DNA of 64,000 nt from the NCBI GenBank assembly GCA_963705955.1, contig CAVPLH010000004.1, forward strand, positions 45,544-109,543, in the 5' to 3' direction. Shown piece by piece: positions 55,562 to 64,000 of this stretch; position 1 is the stretch's first letter, and each line of letters begins with the position of its first letter. Source of the DNA: WHSW01 sp963705955 (GTDB lineage: Bacteria > Actinomycetota > Thermoleophilia > Solirubrobacterales > 70-9). Under the pieces are notes generated by a model that made no database searches, was not told the origin of the DNA, and saw only the letters and a program-made list of their open reading frames with translations. A program made the position numbers and the translations under genes.

Positions 55562-56512
55562 GTGGCGACGGTTCCTGAGTTGGATCCTTCTGCCGTGGCG
55601 GAGGTGGGCCAGAGGCTGAGGGAGAACGTCAAGAGCGCTGTCAAGGTGGGAGACGGCGTGATCAGGGACGTCCTCGTCGCGCTGTTCGCCGAGGGCCACG
55701 TGCTGATCGAGGACTACCCCGGGGTCGGCAAGACGGCCATGGCCCGGGCGCTCGCGCGCTCGATCGACGCCGAGTACGCGCGGGTCCAATGCACTGCCGA
55801 TCTGCTGCCGGCCGACATCGTCGGCACCAACGTCTTCAACCAGCGCGACAGCCGGTTCGAGTTCCACCCCGGCCCGGTGTTCGCGAACGTCGTCCTCGTC
55901 GACGAGATCAACCGCAGCTCCCCCAAGACCCAGTCGGGGCTGCTCGAGTGCATGCAGGAGGGCCACGTGACGGTCGACGGGCATCAGCACGAGCTGGCGC
56001 TTCCGTTCGTCGTCCTCGCGACTCAGAACCCGGCCGAGTACGAGGGCACCTATCCGCTCCCGGAGGCGCAGCTCGACAGGTTCATGGTCCGGGTCTCGCT
56101 CGGTTACCCGAGCGCCACCGACGAGGCGGAGATGCTCGAGGCCCACGCCCGCCACGACAGAGTCCACGACCTCGGTCCGGTAACCGAGGTCGGGATGGTC
56201 CGCGCCGCGCAGGCGGCGGTCGCCGCGGTGCACGGCAGCGATGCGATTCGGCGCTATGTCGTCGCGCTCGGCGAGGCGACCCGGACCGATTCCCGGGTCG
56301 AGCTCGGCGCCAGCCCGCGCGCGGTACTGATGCTGTTTCGCGCCGCCAAGGCCCACGCTGCCCTCGAGGGGCGCGACCATGTCCTGCCGGACGACGTCCA
56401 GGCGCTCGCGATCTCCGTCCTCGGCCACCGTCTGCTGCTCGCCCCCGAGGCCGCCGCCGGCGACGCCTCGACGGTGATCCAGGACGCGGTCGAACGCGTC
56501 CCCGCGCTCTAG
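55562..56512 (+). CDS. MoxR-family AAA+ ATPase
   Basis: 316 residues. P-loop GVGKT at 54-58 (DYPGVGKTAMARALA), NVVLVDEINRSSPKTQSGLL (Walker B), ATQNPAEYEGTYPLPEAQLD (sensor 1) and SPRAVLMLFRAAKAHAAL (sensor 2). MoxR ATPases act as chaperones that mature partner proteins, usually with DUF58/VWA proteins such as the one encoded 5 nt downstream. Confidence 0.93.
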   Translation: MATVPELDPSAVAEVGQRLRENVKSAVKVGDGVIRDVLVALFAEGHVLIEDYPGVGKTAMARALARSIDAEYARVQCTADLLPADIVGTNVFNQRDSRFEFHPGPVFANVVLVDEINRSSPKTQSGLLECMQEGHVTVDGHQHELALPFVVLATQNPAEYEGTYPLPEAQLDRFMVRVSLGYPSATDEAEMLEAHARHDRVHDLGPVTEVGMVRAAQAAVAAVHGSDAIRRYVVALGEATRTDSRVELGASPRAVLMLFRAAKAHAALEGRDHVLPDDVQALAISVLGHRLLLAPEAAAGDASTVIQDAVERVPAL

Positions 56513-56517
56513 GCCCG

Positions 56518-57630
56518 ATGGCCGGAGCGCTGACCGCCCTCGGGCTCGGCGCGGCGCTCCTGCTCGCCGGCCTCGGTTTCGGGTCGCCGTCGCTGCTCGT
56601 TCCGGGCGTCGCTTTCGTCGGCCTCGCGGCGGTCGCCGCGGCCTGGGTCGAGCTCGCGCGCCCGCGGCGGCTGGTCAGGGCTCCCGCGGCGGAACGGGTC
56701 GTCGAGGGCGAGCCGTACCGGCTTCGGATCGATGCCGTCGGTGCGCGGCTGCCGCCCCCCGGAGGCGAGCTCTTCGACTCGGTCCTCGAACCTCCGCTGG
56801 CGCTCGGCCCGCGTTGGCGCGGGAGCTATTCGACCGAGGTTCGGCTCACGGGACGCGGGCGCCGCCGTCTGAGCCCGTCTCGGATCGAGCTCCGGGACCC
56901 GCTCGGCCTCTACTGCAGGGCGATCGAGAGCGACCCGCCCGGCGACCTCCTGGTCCTGCCGCGGATCGACCCCGTGATCATCGCCGGACGCGGCGCCGGC
57001 GGCGCCTGGCCGAGCCTGCTCGGAGGCGTCGAGGAGGGCGCGGCGGCGAGCCGGCTCGACGCGCGGGCGATCGAGCTCGAGGTCGACGGCCTGCGCGCCT
57101 ACCGCGACGGCAGCCCGGCCTCGCGGATCCATTGGCCCGCGGTCGCACGGACCGGGGAGCTGATCGAGCGGCGCCTGATCGCCGGCGCCGACGCCGCGCC
57201 ACTGGTGGTTCTCGACGCGACCCGGCCGGCCGGGTCGGACGCCCTCGACGCCGCGGTCAGGGCGGCCGCCTCGTTGTGCGTACATCTCGCCGGGCGCGGC
57301 GGCTGCGGCGCCCTTTTGCCGGGCGACCGCCGCCCGACCGAGGTCGAGCCCGACCTGCGCGCCTGGCAGCACCTGCATGCGCGCTTTGCGGTCGTCGAGG
57401 CAGGCGGGCCGCTGCCGGTCCTCTCACGAGCGCCTCGCAGCGGCTCGGTGTTCTGGGTCACGGCACAGGCGAGCCCTCGGGTCCCGGCCCAGCTGCGCGG
57501 AGCGATCGGGGGACAGGGCTTTCTCGTCTCGCCGGCGGGCTCCGGCTCGCGGCCGGTGTTCGCGGTCGGTGGTTGTGAGGGAAGGCCGCTCGGGGCGCCG
57601 CTGCGTTCCCGGGCAAGGGCGGCGGCGTGA
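56518..57630 (+). CDS. DUF58 domain protein
   Basis: 370 residues. Two N-terminal transmembrane segments (about 5-40), a beta-rich region, then the DUF58 core: LDARAIELEVDGLRAYRDGS, PASRIHWPAVARTGELIERR and DAAPLVVLDATRPAGSDALD, related to VWA folds. Always found with MoxR and usually with a transglutaminase; here exactly that order. Stop overlaps the next start by 4 nt. Its molecular function is unknown. Confidence 0.85.
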   Translation: MAGALTALGLGAALLLAGLGFGSPSLLVPGVAFVGLAAVAAAWVELARPRRLVRAPAAERVVEGEPYRLRIDAVGARLPPPGGELFDSVLEPPLALGPRWRGSYSTEVRLTGRGRRRLSPSRIELRDPLGLYCRAIESDPPGDLLVLPRIDPVIIAGRGAGGAWPSLLGGVEEGAAASRLDARAIELEVDGLRAYRDGSPASRIHWPAVARTGELIERRLIAGADAAPLVVLDATRPAGSDALDAAVRAAASLCVHLAGRGGCGALLPGDRRPTEVEPDLRAWQHLHARFAVVEAGGPLPVLSRAPRSGSVFWVTAQASPRVPAQLRGAIGGQGFLVSPAGSGSRPVFAVGGCEGRPLGAPLRSRARAAA

Positions 57631-59969
57631 GCGGCGCGGCCCTACCCGCCGAGCCGCTCGGCAACGCGACGCCGGCCGGCGTCGTCACGGGCCGCGGGTC
57701 GTCCTCCCGTCGCGCGGTCGCAGAGGTCCCCGCCCCGGTGGCGGTCGAGGTCGCGCTCTTCGCGGCCCTCGGGGGATACGGATTGCTGCAATGGTCGCGC
57801 CTCGTCTCCGATCCACCGGCCGGCCGTCTCTGGCTTGCGCTCGCGATCACCTGCGTCGCCGGCGTCGTGCTCCGCGGGCTCGCGGGGATCTCGCACCGCC
57901 GCCTCGCCCTCGCCGCGGCGATCGGGGTCGGGTTGGTCTCGGTCGGCGCAGCGCTCGTCGTCGTCGGGCTGCCGGCCCGGCTGCTCGCCCCGGCCCACTG
58001 GTCGGAGCTCGTCGACGAGCTCGGCTCCGGCCTCGGCGGGATCGAAGGCGTCGACCTGCCGTACGCCGGCGGGGACGACTGGATCAGGCTGACGCTGCTG
58101 CTCGGTGTCCCCGCGCTGCTCGGTCTTGCGAGCGCGGCCTCCTTCTGGCCCGCCCGCCGCCGCGAACCGATGCGGATCGCCGGGCTGGCGCTCCTGATCA
58201 CGCTGTTCGCGGTTCCGGCGACCCTCGACGACCCACCGGGGTCGGAGCTCCTCTGGGGCCTGCCGCTGTTGATCGGCGCGGCCGCCTGGCTCTGGGTCGC
58301 CCGGATGCGTGGGCGCCGGGCGCTGGTCGCGATCGCGGTCGTGAGCGTGGCCGGGATCGTCGCTCTGCCGGTCGCGTCCCGGCTCGACGCCGCCTGGTGG
58401 GATTGGCAGAGCTGGGACCTGTTCACCGCGAAGCGCGAGGTGACGTTCGACTGGAACCACCACTACGGACCGCTCGACTGGCCGCGTGACGGCACGACGC
58501 TGCTCGAGGTCCACTCGGACAAGCCGCTTTACTGGAAGGCCAGCGTCCTCGACCGCTTCGACGGCTTCACGTGGCAGCGCGCGCAGCGTGGTGACGAGCT
58601 CGCCGCCGGCGAGGTCGTGGCGCGTCGCCACAGCCCCGGAGCCGCGCTCCCGGACCTGCACAGCGAGTGGAAGGTGGGTGCGAGCTTCGACGTCAAGGCG
58701 CTCTCGAGCGCACTCGTGATCGGCGCCGGTGAGACGCAGGCGGTGCAGGGAGTCGACGGGACCCAGATCAGCGCCGACGGGACCCTGGTCCACTCCGGCG
58801 AACCGCTGCACGAGGGCGAGCAGTACTCGATCGTCGCCTACGTGCCCCAGCCCTCGATCCGCCAGCTGCGCCTCGCGCCCGCGAACTACCCGGAGAAGCG
58901 CTTCTCCGACACGACGCTGGTCGGGCTTCCCGCAACCCTGCCGGTCCAGGACGCCGGGCCGACCGACCTCGGGGCGTTCGCGCCGACTCGCGGGATCGCG
59001 ATCCCGCTCTGGGGCCATCACGATCCTCTGGCGCGCGGCCGGCTGCTCGACTCTCCCTACGCGGACACGTACCGGCTCGCGCTGCGGCTCACCGCCGATT
59101 CCAGAACCCCTTACGACGCCGTCCACAGGATCGAAACCACCCTCCGGGACGGGTTCGACTACACGCCGACGGTTCCCCAGCACACCTACCCACTCGAGTC
59201 GTTCCTGTTCGAGGATCGGGCCGGCTACTGCCAGCAGTTCGCCGGCTCGATGGCCTTGATGCTGCGGATGATCGGGATCCCGTCGCGGGTCGTCTCGGGC
59301 TTCGCCCCGGGTCGCTTCGACTCTCGAGCGGGCGCGTACCAGATCCGCGACTTCGACGCCCACGCCTGGGTCGAGGTCTACTTCCGCGGCATCGGTTGGG
59401 TGACCTTCGACCCGACCCCGGGGTCGGCGCCGGCCGCGTCCCAGCGGGCCAGTGGCGGCGGGGCCACGATTCTGCGCCGGGGCGGGGGCGGAACGGGCCA
59501 GGGCCTCGGCCGGGTCCAGAGCCTCGAGGCGAACGTCGGAGGCGGCGTGGTGCGGCAAACCGACTCCGGTACGGGTCTCTTGCCCCTGCTCGTCCTGGGC
59601 GCGGTCGCCCTCACCGCCCTCGGCGCGGGAATCGTCTTCTGGCGCAGACGGCGCGCCTTGGTCCGCGGAGAGGCCGTCGAGGCGCAGCTCGGTGAGCTTC
59701 GACACGCGCTCGAACGACTCGGCTGGCCACTGCCCCCCGACGCCACCTTGCTCGGCCTCGAACAGCGTTTTGCGACGGCCGGGAGGAGGGCGGTCGCTCG
59801 CTACGCGGCCGCCTTGCGCGAGCACCGCTTCGCGGCGGCCGCTGGACCCCCGCCGGGCCCGCGCCAGCGCCGCGATCTGCGCCGGGCGATCGCGGGCGGT
59901 GGCCCGCGCCGGCGCCTGCGCGGCCTCCTCGCGATCCCGCCCGGTGGACCGCGGCGGGACGGGGCGTGA
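57627..59969 (+). CDS. Transglutaminase-like membrane protein (TgpA family)
   Basis: 780 residues, GTG start. About six N-terminal helices, then a long extracellular region, then the transglutaminase-like domain with catalytic triad C535 (RAGYCQQFAGSMALMLR), H579 (DFDAHAWVEVYF) and D595 (TFDPTPG). A further transmembrane helix (LLPLLVLGAVALTALGAGIV) and an Arg-rich cytoplasmic tail follow. Cysteine peptidase/transglutaminase-like activity on cell-surface proteins is likely; substrate unknown. Confidence 0.9.
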   Translation: MSGAALPAEPLGNATPAGVVTGRGSSSRRAVAEVPAPVAVEVALFAALGGYGLLQWSRLVSDPPAGRLWLALAITCVAGVVLRGLAGISHRRLALAAAIGVGLVSVGAALVVVGLPARLLAPAHWSELVDELGSGLGGIEGVDLPYAGGDDWIRLTLLLGVPALLGLASAASFWPARRREPMRIAGLALLITLFAVPATLDDPPGSELLWGLPLLIGAAAWLWVARMRGRRALVAIAVVSVAGIVALPVASRLDAAWWDWQSWDLFTAKREVTFDWNHHYGPLDWPRDGTTLLEVHSDKPLYWKASVLDRFDGFTWQRAQRGDELAAGEVVARRHSPGAALPDLHSEWKVGASFDVKALSSALVIGAGETQAVQGVDGTQISADGTLVHSGEPLHEGEQYSIVAYVPQPSIRQLRLAPANYPEKRFSDTTLVGLPATLPVQDAGPTDLGAFAPTRGIAIPLWGHHDPLARGRLLDSPYADTYRLALRLTADSRTPYDAVHRIETTLRDGFDYTPTVPQHTYPLESFLFEDRAGYCQQFAGSMALMLRMIGIPSRVVSGFAPGRFDSRAGAYQIRDFDAHAWVEVYFRGIGWVTFDPTPGSAPAASQRASGGGATILRRGGGGTGQGLGRVQSLEANVGGGVVRQTDSGTGLLPLLVLGAVALTALGAGIVFWRRRRALVRGEAVEAQLGELRHALERLGWPLPPDATLLGLEQRFATAGRRAVARYAAALREHRFAAAAGPPPGPRQRRDLRRAIAGGGPRRRLRGLLAIPPGGPRRDGA

Positions 59970-60598
59970 GCGGCGACGCCGAGGGTTCGAACGCCGACCC
60001 GCTCGAGTTGGCGCCGGGGCTCTGGCGTTGGGCGGCGCCGCACCCCGAGTGGCTTTCCGGCTCAGCGCCGGGCAGCACCGGGGATTGGGAGCGGCGGGTG
60101 GGCTCGGTCGCGTGGCGGTCGGAGACCGACCTCGTCTTCGTCGACGCCCTGGTCCCGGACGACGACGAACCGTTCTGGCGCTGGGCCGATCAGCTCGCGT
60201 CGGGAGCCACGAGGATCCACGCGCTGACAACGATCTCGTTTCACCGCCGGAGTCGCGACCGGGTGGTCGAGCGCTACGGCGCCGGCACATCGCGGGCGCG
60301 CGCCGAGCTCCCCGACGGGATCGAATCGGTGCCGCTGTCGGGTGCCGGCGAGGTCGACTTCTGGATCGGCGAGCATCGCGCGCTGATCACCGGCGACAGG
60401 ATCCTCGGCGCCTCGGAGGGCGGCCTGCGACTTTGCCCTCCGTCGTGGCTCGGCTACCTCCCGAACGGGATCACCCTCGACGCGGTTCGCGGGCTGCTTC
60501 GCCCGCTGCTCGAGCTGCCGATCGAGATGGTTCTGGTAGCGCACGGCGAGCCGGTGCTCAGCGACGGGCGGGAGGCGCTCGCGGAGGCGCTCGGATGA
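59966..60598 (+). CDS. Metallo-beta-lactamase-fold-like protein lacking the metal motif
   Basis: 210 residues, overlapping tgpA by 4 nt. Recognisable as MBL-like from DLVFVDALVPDDDEPFWRWA, HALTTISFHRRSRDRVVERY, EHRALITGDRILGASEGGL and IEMVLVAHGEPVLSDGREAL. The HxHxDH zinc signature is absent (FHRRSRD instead), so hydrolase activity is doubtful; possibly a structural or binding protein. Confidence 0.65.
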   Translation: MSGDAEGSNADPLELAPGLWRWAAPHPEWLSGSAPGSTGDWERRVGSVAWRSETDLVFVDALVPDDDEPFWRWADQLASGATRIHALTTISFHRRSRDRVVERYGAGTSRARAELPDGIESVPLSGAGEVDFWIGEHRALITGDRILGASEGGLRLCPPSWLGYLPNGITLDAVRGLLRPLLELPIEMVLVAHGEPVLSDGREALAEALG

Positions 60599-61023
60599 GC
60601 GCTGCGGATCCCGGCCTCGCCGGCGTGCTCGAGACGTGCGTCTACTGCTCCGCGGCCGAGCGCGAGACGGTCGAGCGGTTCTACACCGAGACGCTCGGGT
60701 TGGAGGCGGTGTCCCGCTGGCCGGACGGGATCGCGCTGCGGATCGGCGCCGGGGTCCTGCTGCTGTTCGAGCGCGAGCGGCTCGCCGAGCGGGATGGGCC
60801 GATCGCCCGCCACGGGACGAGCGGGCCCGGCCACGTCTGCTTCCTCGCGACCGGGTCGAATGCCTACGAAGGGTGGCGGGGGCATCTCGAGCGCGCAGGG
60901 GTCGAGATAACCCACGAGCACGGCTGGGGTGAGGGCCGCCACTCGATCTACTTCGAGGACCCGGCCGGGAACCTGATCGAGATCGCGGACGGGGATCTGT
61001 GGCCGCCCGCGAAGGCGAGTTGA
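60595..61023 (+). CDS. VOC/glyoxalase-fold protein
   Basis: 142 residues, ATG overlapping the upstream stop. Vicinal-oxygen-chelate pattern: ETVERFYTETLGLEAVSRWP, HGTSGPGHVCFLATG, and the C-terminal half with YFEDPAGNLIEIADGD (metal Glu in the usual place). Dioxygenase, glyoxalase or resistance role cannot be separated by sequence. Confidence 0.85.
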   Translation: MSAADPGLAGVLETCVYCSAAERETVERFYTETLGLEAVSRWPDGIALRIGAGVLLLFERERLAERDGPIARHGTSGPGHVCFLATGSNAYEGWRGHLERAGVEITHEHGWGEGRHSIYFEDPAGNLIEIADGDLWPPAKAS

Positions 61024-61025
61024 GA

Positions 61026-62072
61026 GTGGCGGCCGAGCGGACGCTCTCGCAGCCCGAGCTCAACCGGGCGTTGCTCGCCCGCCAGCTCTTGCTCGAGCGC
61101 GGCCGCGGCTCGTTGCCGCGGTCGGTCGAGCGGATCGCAGGCATCCAGGCGCAATACGCCCCGTCGATGTACGTGGGCCTGTGGACCCGCCTCGAGGGCT
61201 TCGAGCGCGACCAGCTCACTCGCGCGCTCGAACGTCACACCCTGGTTCAAGGGACGCTGCTGCGCTCGACCATCCACCTCGTCACCCCGGGCGATTGGTG
61301 GAGCTTCACCGCGGCCGTCCGAGGCCAGCGGCGCGAGCACTGGATCAAGTCTCACGGTGGGAAGGAGGTCGGGCGCGAGATGGCCGCCGCAGCACGGCGG
61401 GTCGCGCCACGGCTTGCCGATGGGCCACTGCCACGCAAGGAGCTCGAGGACCTGATCGGCAAGGGCGCCGCAGGGATCAGCGGGATCAACGTCTGGCTCG
61501 ACCTGCTCAGGGTGCCGCCCTCGGGGACCTGGGAGCGGCGCAGAGCAGATCTGTTCGCCGCCGCCGATCAGGCGATCGGTCCCGACCCGGGCCTCGACCC
61601 GGCCGCAGCGACGGTCGAGCTCGCGCGGGCGTATCTGCGCGGCTTCGGCCCCGCGAGCGCCTCCGAGATCGCCCAGTGGGCGGGGCTCGGAACCGAAGCC
61701 GTGAACACCGCCCTCGAGGGACTGGAGCTGCGCCGCTTCGCGGCCGAGGACGGAGCCGAGCTCGTCGACCTACCGCGGCTGGTCCTGCCCGACCCCGAGA
61801 CACCCGCCCCGGTCCGGTTCCTCCCGGTCTGGGATGCGACGCTGCTCGTCCACGCCCGCCGCACGCAGATCCTCCCCGAGGAGCACCGGCCGAAGGTATT
61901 CAACACCAGGACCCCGCAGTCGATGCCGACCTTCCTGGTCGACGGCAAGGTCGCGGGCTCGTGGCGCTACGAGAAGGGCAGAGTCGCGACGAAGCCGTTC
62001 GGACGCCTCGATCCGGCAACCCGTCGCGAGGTGGCCGAGGAGGCCGAGCGGCTCGCCGCCTTCCACGAGTGA
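61026..62072 (+). CDS. AlkZ-like (HTH_42) DNA glycosylase
   Basis: 348 residues from the GTG at 61026. The winged-helix HTH_42 family pattern is clear: SVERIAGIQAQYAPSMYVGL, TLVQGTLLRSTIHLVTPGDW, AARRVAPRLADGPLPRKELE and the C-terminal PETPAPVRFLPVWDATLLVH. The motif Q41-A-Q43 corresponds to the catalytic QxQ of AlkZ-type glycosylases that unhook DNA crosslinks; YcaQ proteins have QxD. Assignment to AlkZ-like activity is inferred. Confidence 0.8.
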   Translation: MAAERTLSQPELNRALLARQLLLERGRGSLPRSVERIAGIQAQYAPSMYVGLWTRLEGFERDQLTRALERHTLVQGTLLRSTIHLVTPGDWWSFTAAVRGQRREHWIKSHGGKEVGREMAAAARRVAPRLADGPLPRKELEDLIGKGAAGISGINVWLDLLRVPPSGTWERRRADLFAAADQAIGPDPGLDPAAATVELARAYLRGFGPASASEIAQWAGLGTEAVNTALEGLELRRFAAEDGAELVDLPRLVLPDPETPAPVRFLPVWDATLLVHARRTQILPEEHRPKVFNTRTPQSMPTFLVDGKVAGSWRYEKGRVATKPFGRLDPATRREVAEEAERLAAFHE

Positions 62073-62094
62073 GCGCCGTGGGATCCGTGGCCGG

Positions 62095-62505
62095 TCAGTC
62101 GGTCCACCACCCCGGAAGCATCTCGACGTCGCCCTCCTCGGGTCTCGGGCCGCCGATCGCGATCAGCTCGATCCCCTCCGGTCCGCCCTCGATCGCGCGC
62201 ATGACCTGCGGCGCAACCCGGATCACGTCCCAGCGGCTCAGCTCGAAGACCTCCTCGTCGAGCTTGATCCGGCCGGATCCGCCGATCACGACGTACGCCT
62301 CCTCCTGTTCGTGATGGCGGTGCCCGAACGGGCCGCGGAAACCCGGCGCGTAGCGGAAGTAGCTGACGCCCAGCTGCTCCGAGTCGATCCGATCGCGGGC
62401 AAACCGCGCCTCGATGTCCGGCGACAGCCCGTGCTCGACAGCGAAGTCGGGGACGTCGGTCTTCAGGTTCTTGATCGTGTAGCCGGGCACCGAGCGCATG
62501 CTCAC
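62095..62505 (-). CDS. Cupin-domain protein
   Basis: 136 residues. Cupin motif 1 FGHRHHEQEEAYVVIGGSGR with the HxH...E metal set, motif 2 FELSRWDVIRVAPQVMRAIE. Starts GTG at 62505 (or ATG at 62499) and overlaps the propeller gene stop by 4 nt. Function unknown. Confidence 0.85.
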   Translation of the reverse strand: MSMRSVPGYTIKNLKTDVPDFAVEHGLSPDIEARFARDRIDSEQLGVSYFRYAPGFRGPFGHRHHEQEEAYVVIGGSGRIKLDEEVFELSRWDVIRVAPQVMRAIEGGPEGIELIAIGGPRPEEGDVEMLPGWWTD

Positions 62506-63584
62506 AGATCCATGGCGGCGACACCGAGGGTAACGTCGGCATCACAGCAGGCCCCCCGGATCGGAATGCTCATCGCGGCGAGCACCCGGGCGCGGGTAAA
62601 CGCCAAGGCGTCGACGGGCCATCCGCTCTGCGCCTCTGCCAGGGAGTCTCCGTCGCCCCGCGGATCGATCTGAACGATCCGCCCGTTGCGCTTCTGGGCC
62701 GGCGAGTCGCAGGCGACCCAGATCGATCCACCGCCGCTCATCAGGGCTCTGGGGCATCCGGGGAGCGAGCGAACGCCGGCGACATCTCCGGTCTTGGCGT
62801 CGATCGCGCAGCGAATCCCGTTCGACCGCCCCCGACCGCGCCGGCAGGCAACCCAGACCCGGCCGGCCGCGATCGCCAGGGCGACCGGGACCCCCGGAAG
62901 CGGCACAGCGTCCTCGGTTCGACCGGAGCGCGGGTCGATCCGAAGCAACCGCTTGCCTGACCTGCGTGCGACCCAGATCGCGTCCTGATCGACAGCGAGG
63001 TCGACCGTGCCTCGTCCCAGCGTCGCATTCATGATCGGTTGGCCGTCCATGGGATCGAGTTGCGTGAGCTGGCCGCCCTCACGGAGCACCCAGACCCGCC
63101 CTTCCGTCGCGGCCAGTGCCCTGACCCCGTTCCCGACCCGTGCGACACCCTCCGCATTCGACCCCGATTCCAAGAGCCGGAACACCCATCCGTTGCGACA
63201 CGCGACCCAGACGGCATCGGCCCCGATCGCGACAGCTACCGGCGCGCAAGACAGCATCTGAACCGCCGTGATCTCGAGCGTCTCGGGATCAAGCCTCGTG
63301 AGGCTGCGACTCGACGCGTGACAGATCCAGATGCCCCGGTCATCGGCAGCGATTGCGCCCAGGCCGGTGCCGGTCACGACGTCGCGCGGAGCGGCGCGTG
63401 ACGGCTCGAGCTCGAACGATCGGACCCATGCTCCGCCATCCCCGCCGAGCGATGCCGGTTCAGGGCGCTCGACCCAGATCGGCGCGAGACCGTCGGTTGC
63501 GAGTTTCGCAGGGCCCGGCGCGGGCCCCGCGGGATCGCGGCTGTCCAGGCCTACCGTCGCGTCAGGCTGAATGGGCGCGTCCAC
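62502..63584 (-). CDS. Beta-propeller (YVTN/Vgb-like) protein
   Basis: 360 residues, GTG start with GGAGG four nt upstream. At least six repeats of about 42 residues share the pattern AVWVACRNGWVFRLLESGS / IWVARRSGKRLLRIDPRSG. No signal peptide or other domain. Such propellers often sense or bind; soluble location likely. Co-transcribed with the cupin. Confidence 0.75.
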   Translation of the reverse strand: MDAPIQPDATVGLDSRDPAGPAPGPAKLATDGLAPIWVERPEPASLGGDGGAWVRSFELEPSRAAPRDVVTGTGLGAIAADDRGIWICHASSRSLTRLDPETLEITAVQMLSCAPVAVAIGADAVWVACRNGWVFRLLESGSNAEGVARVGNGVRALAATEGRVWVLREGGQLTQLDPMDGQPIMNATLGRGTVDLAVDQDAIWVARRSGKRLLRIDPRSGRTEDAVPLPGVPVALAIAAGRVWVACRRGRGRSNGIRCAIDAKTGDVAGVRSLPGCPRALMSGGGSIWVACDSPAQKRNGRIVQIDPRGDGDSLAEAQSGWPVDALAFTRARVLAAMSIPIRGACCDADVTLGVAAMDL

Positions 63585-64000
63585 AGGACCTCCGGAGTAT
63601 CAGGCGCGGACGAGACCATGTCAATCGGGAGATCGACAACCGGTGCGACCTGTGGCCGACTCCTTTCTCTCCGCATGGGCGCCCCGGAGACGGGTTGCGG
63701 CGCTCGGCCCAGTCCGCAAACGTACGTTGAGGCGGATCCGGAACCCGAGAGGTCAATTCGATCCCTACCTGGCAGTGGTTGGTAGTGAGGCCGAACCAGG
63801 TTCGCCGTCGCGGCGCCACGTGTTGCGTCTGAAGCCTTGCCCGCCGCACCGGGAGCCTGGTGGAGCGGCGCAGGCGCCAGAGGACGTCAAGCGGAGGTCT
63901 GATCCGGTGCGCCGAGGCCGAGCAGAGGAGAACCTGGTCAGCGCGAATCGGGCGGGTCCCGCCGACGCTCGCTGCCGGCACTCGGCGATGACCGCCGCTG
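63585..64000. other. Region without a recognisable gene
   Basis: The 416 nt to the window end hold no reading frame with recognisable protein features. A 139-codon minus-strand frame (63562-63981) is Arg/Pro-rich, overlaps the propeller gene and is not called. The base composition is less GC-biased than in neighbouring genes. A promoter for the propeller gene is expected here, but I see no convincing -35/-10 pair. A gene may begin beyond the window. Confidence 0.5.

Noticed and set aside
63562..63981. 139-codon minus-strand reading frame near the window end
   Set aside because: Overlaps the beta-propeller gene and lacks any recognisable domain or clear ribosome binding site.

Overview
The window is a GC-rich, densely packed stretch of an actinobacterial chromosome centred on the replication origin. 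The clearest markers are the origin-proximal gene order (rpmH-rnpA-yidD-yidC-jag-rsmG-parA-parB leftwards, dnaA-dnaN-recF-dciA-gyrB-gyrA rightwards) and the actinobacterial fhaA-fhaB-pstP-rodA-pbpA-pknB cell-wall/phosphosignalling operon about 13 kb from dnaA. An E. coli-type insertion in GyrB and the overall gene content suggest a deep-branching actinobacterium such as Thermoleophilia/Solirubrobacterales, but that placement is inference; no rRNA gene is present to test it.

Layout. 1-6 kb: a bifunctional nuclease, tRNA-Ile(GAT), pdxH, then the leftward replication/partition operon parB-parA-rsmG-jag-yidC-yidD-rnpA-rpmH, whose genes overlap by 4 nt at several junctions. A parS-like site lies at the yidD start. 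6-15.3 kb: dnaA to gyrA, with candidate DnaA boxes in the dnaA-dnaN gap. 15.3-18.3 kb: a candidate structured RNA with an extended Shine-Dalgarno and a perfect terminator, an HNH endonuclease, pheA and a membrane-anchored hypothetical. 18.4-30 kb: three Ser/Thr kinases, two FHA proteins, a PP2C phosphatase, RodA, a class B PBP and Ddl, which together couple phosphorylation to peptidoglycan synthesis. 30-35 kb: a DsbA-like protein, a PfpI/GlxA-AraC divergent pair, and purM-uppP-dedA. 35-47.7 kb: an exopolysaccharide/cell-surface glycan cluster (CapD-type epimerase, two LytR_C proteins, Wzy-like polymerase, flippase, three glycosyltransferase genes including a GT2-phosphoglycosyltransferase fusion, GNAT and FemAB-like proteins). 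47.6-55 kb: amidase, DUF3105, hydrolase/TetR with a palindromic operator, cupin, metF, an orphan MlaF-like ATPase, SDR and a CDP-alcohol phosphatidyltransferase. 55.1-62 kb: a second candidate structured RNA with its own sigma70-like promoter, then moxR-DUF58-tgpA, an MBL-like protein, a VOC protein and an AlkZ-like DNA glycosylase. 62-64 kb: a cupin, a beta-propeller protein and a stretch without a recognisable gene.

Caveat. Ten genes, several of them normally essential (parA, recF, pknB, ddl), are split by small indels (eleven in all), and every one is a net +1 shift. I read this as residual sequence error rather than biology, and I annotate these genes across the frameshifts. No insertion sequences, CRISPR arrays or prophage genes were seen. 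The most unusual items are the two candidate structured RNAs, the GT2-phosphoglycosyltransferase fusion, the LytR_C-only tandem pair, the orphan MlaF-like ATPase with an altered Walker B motif, and the insertion-bearing GyrB.
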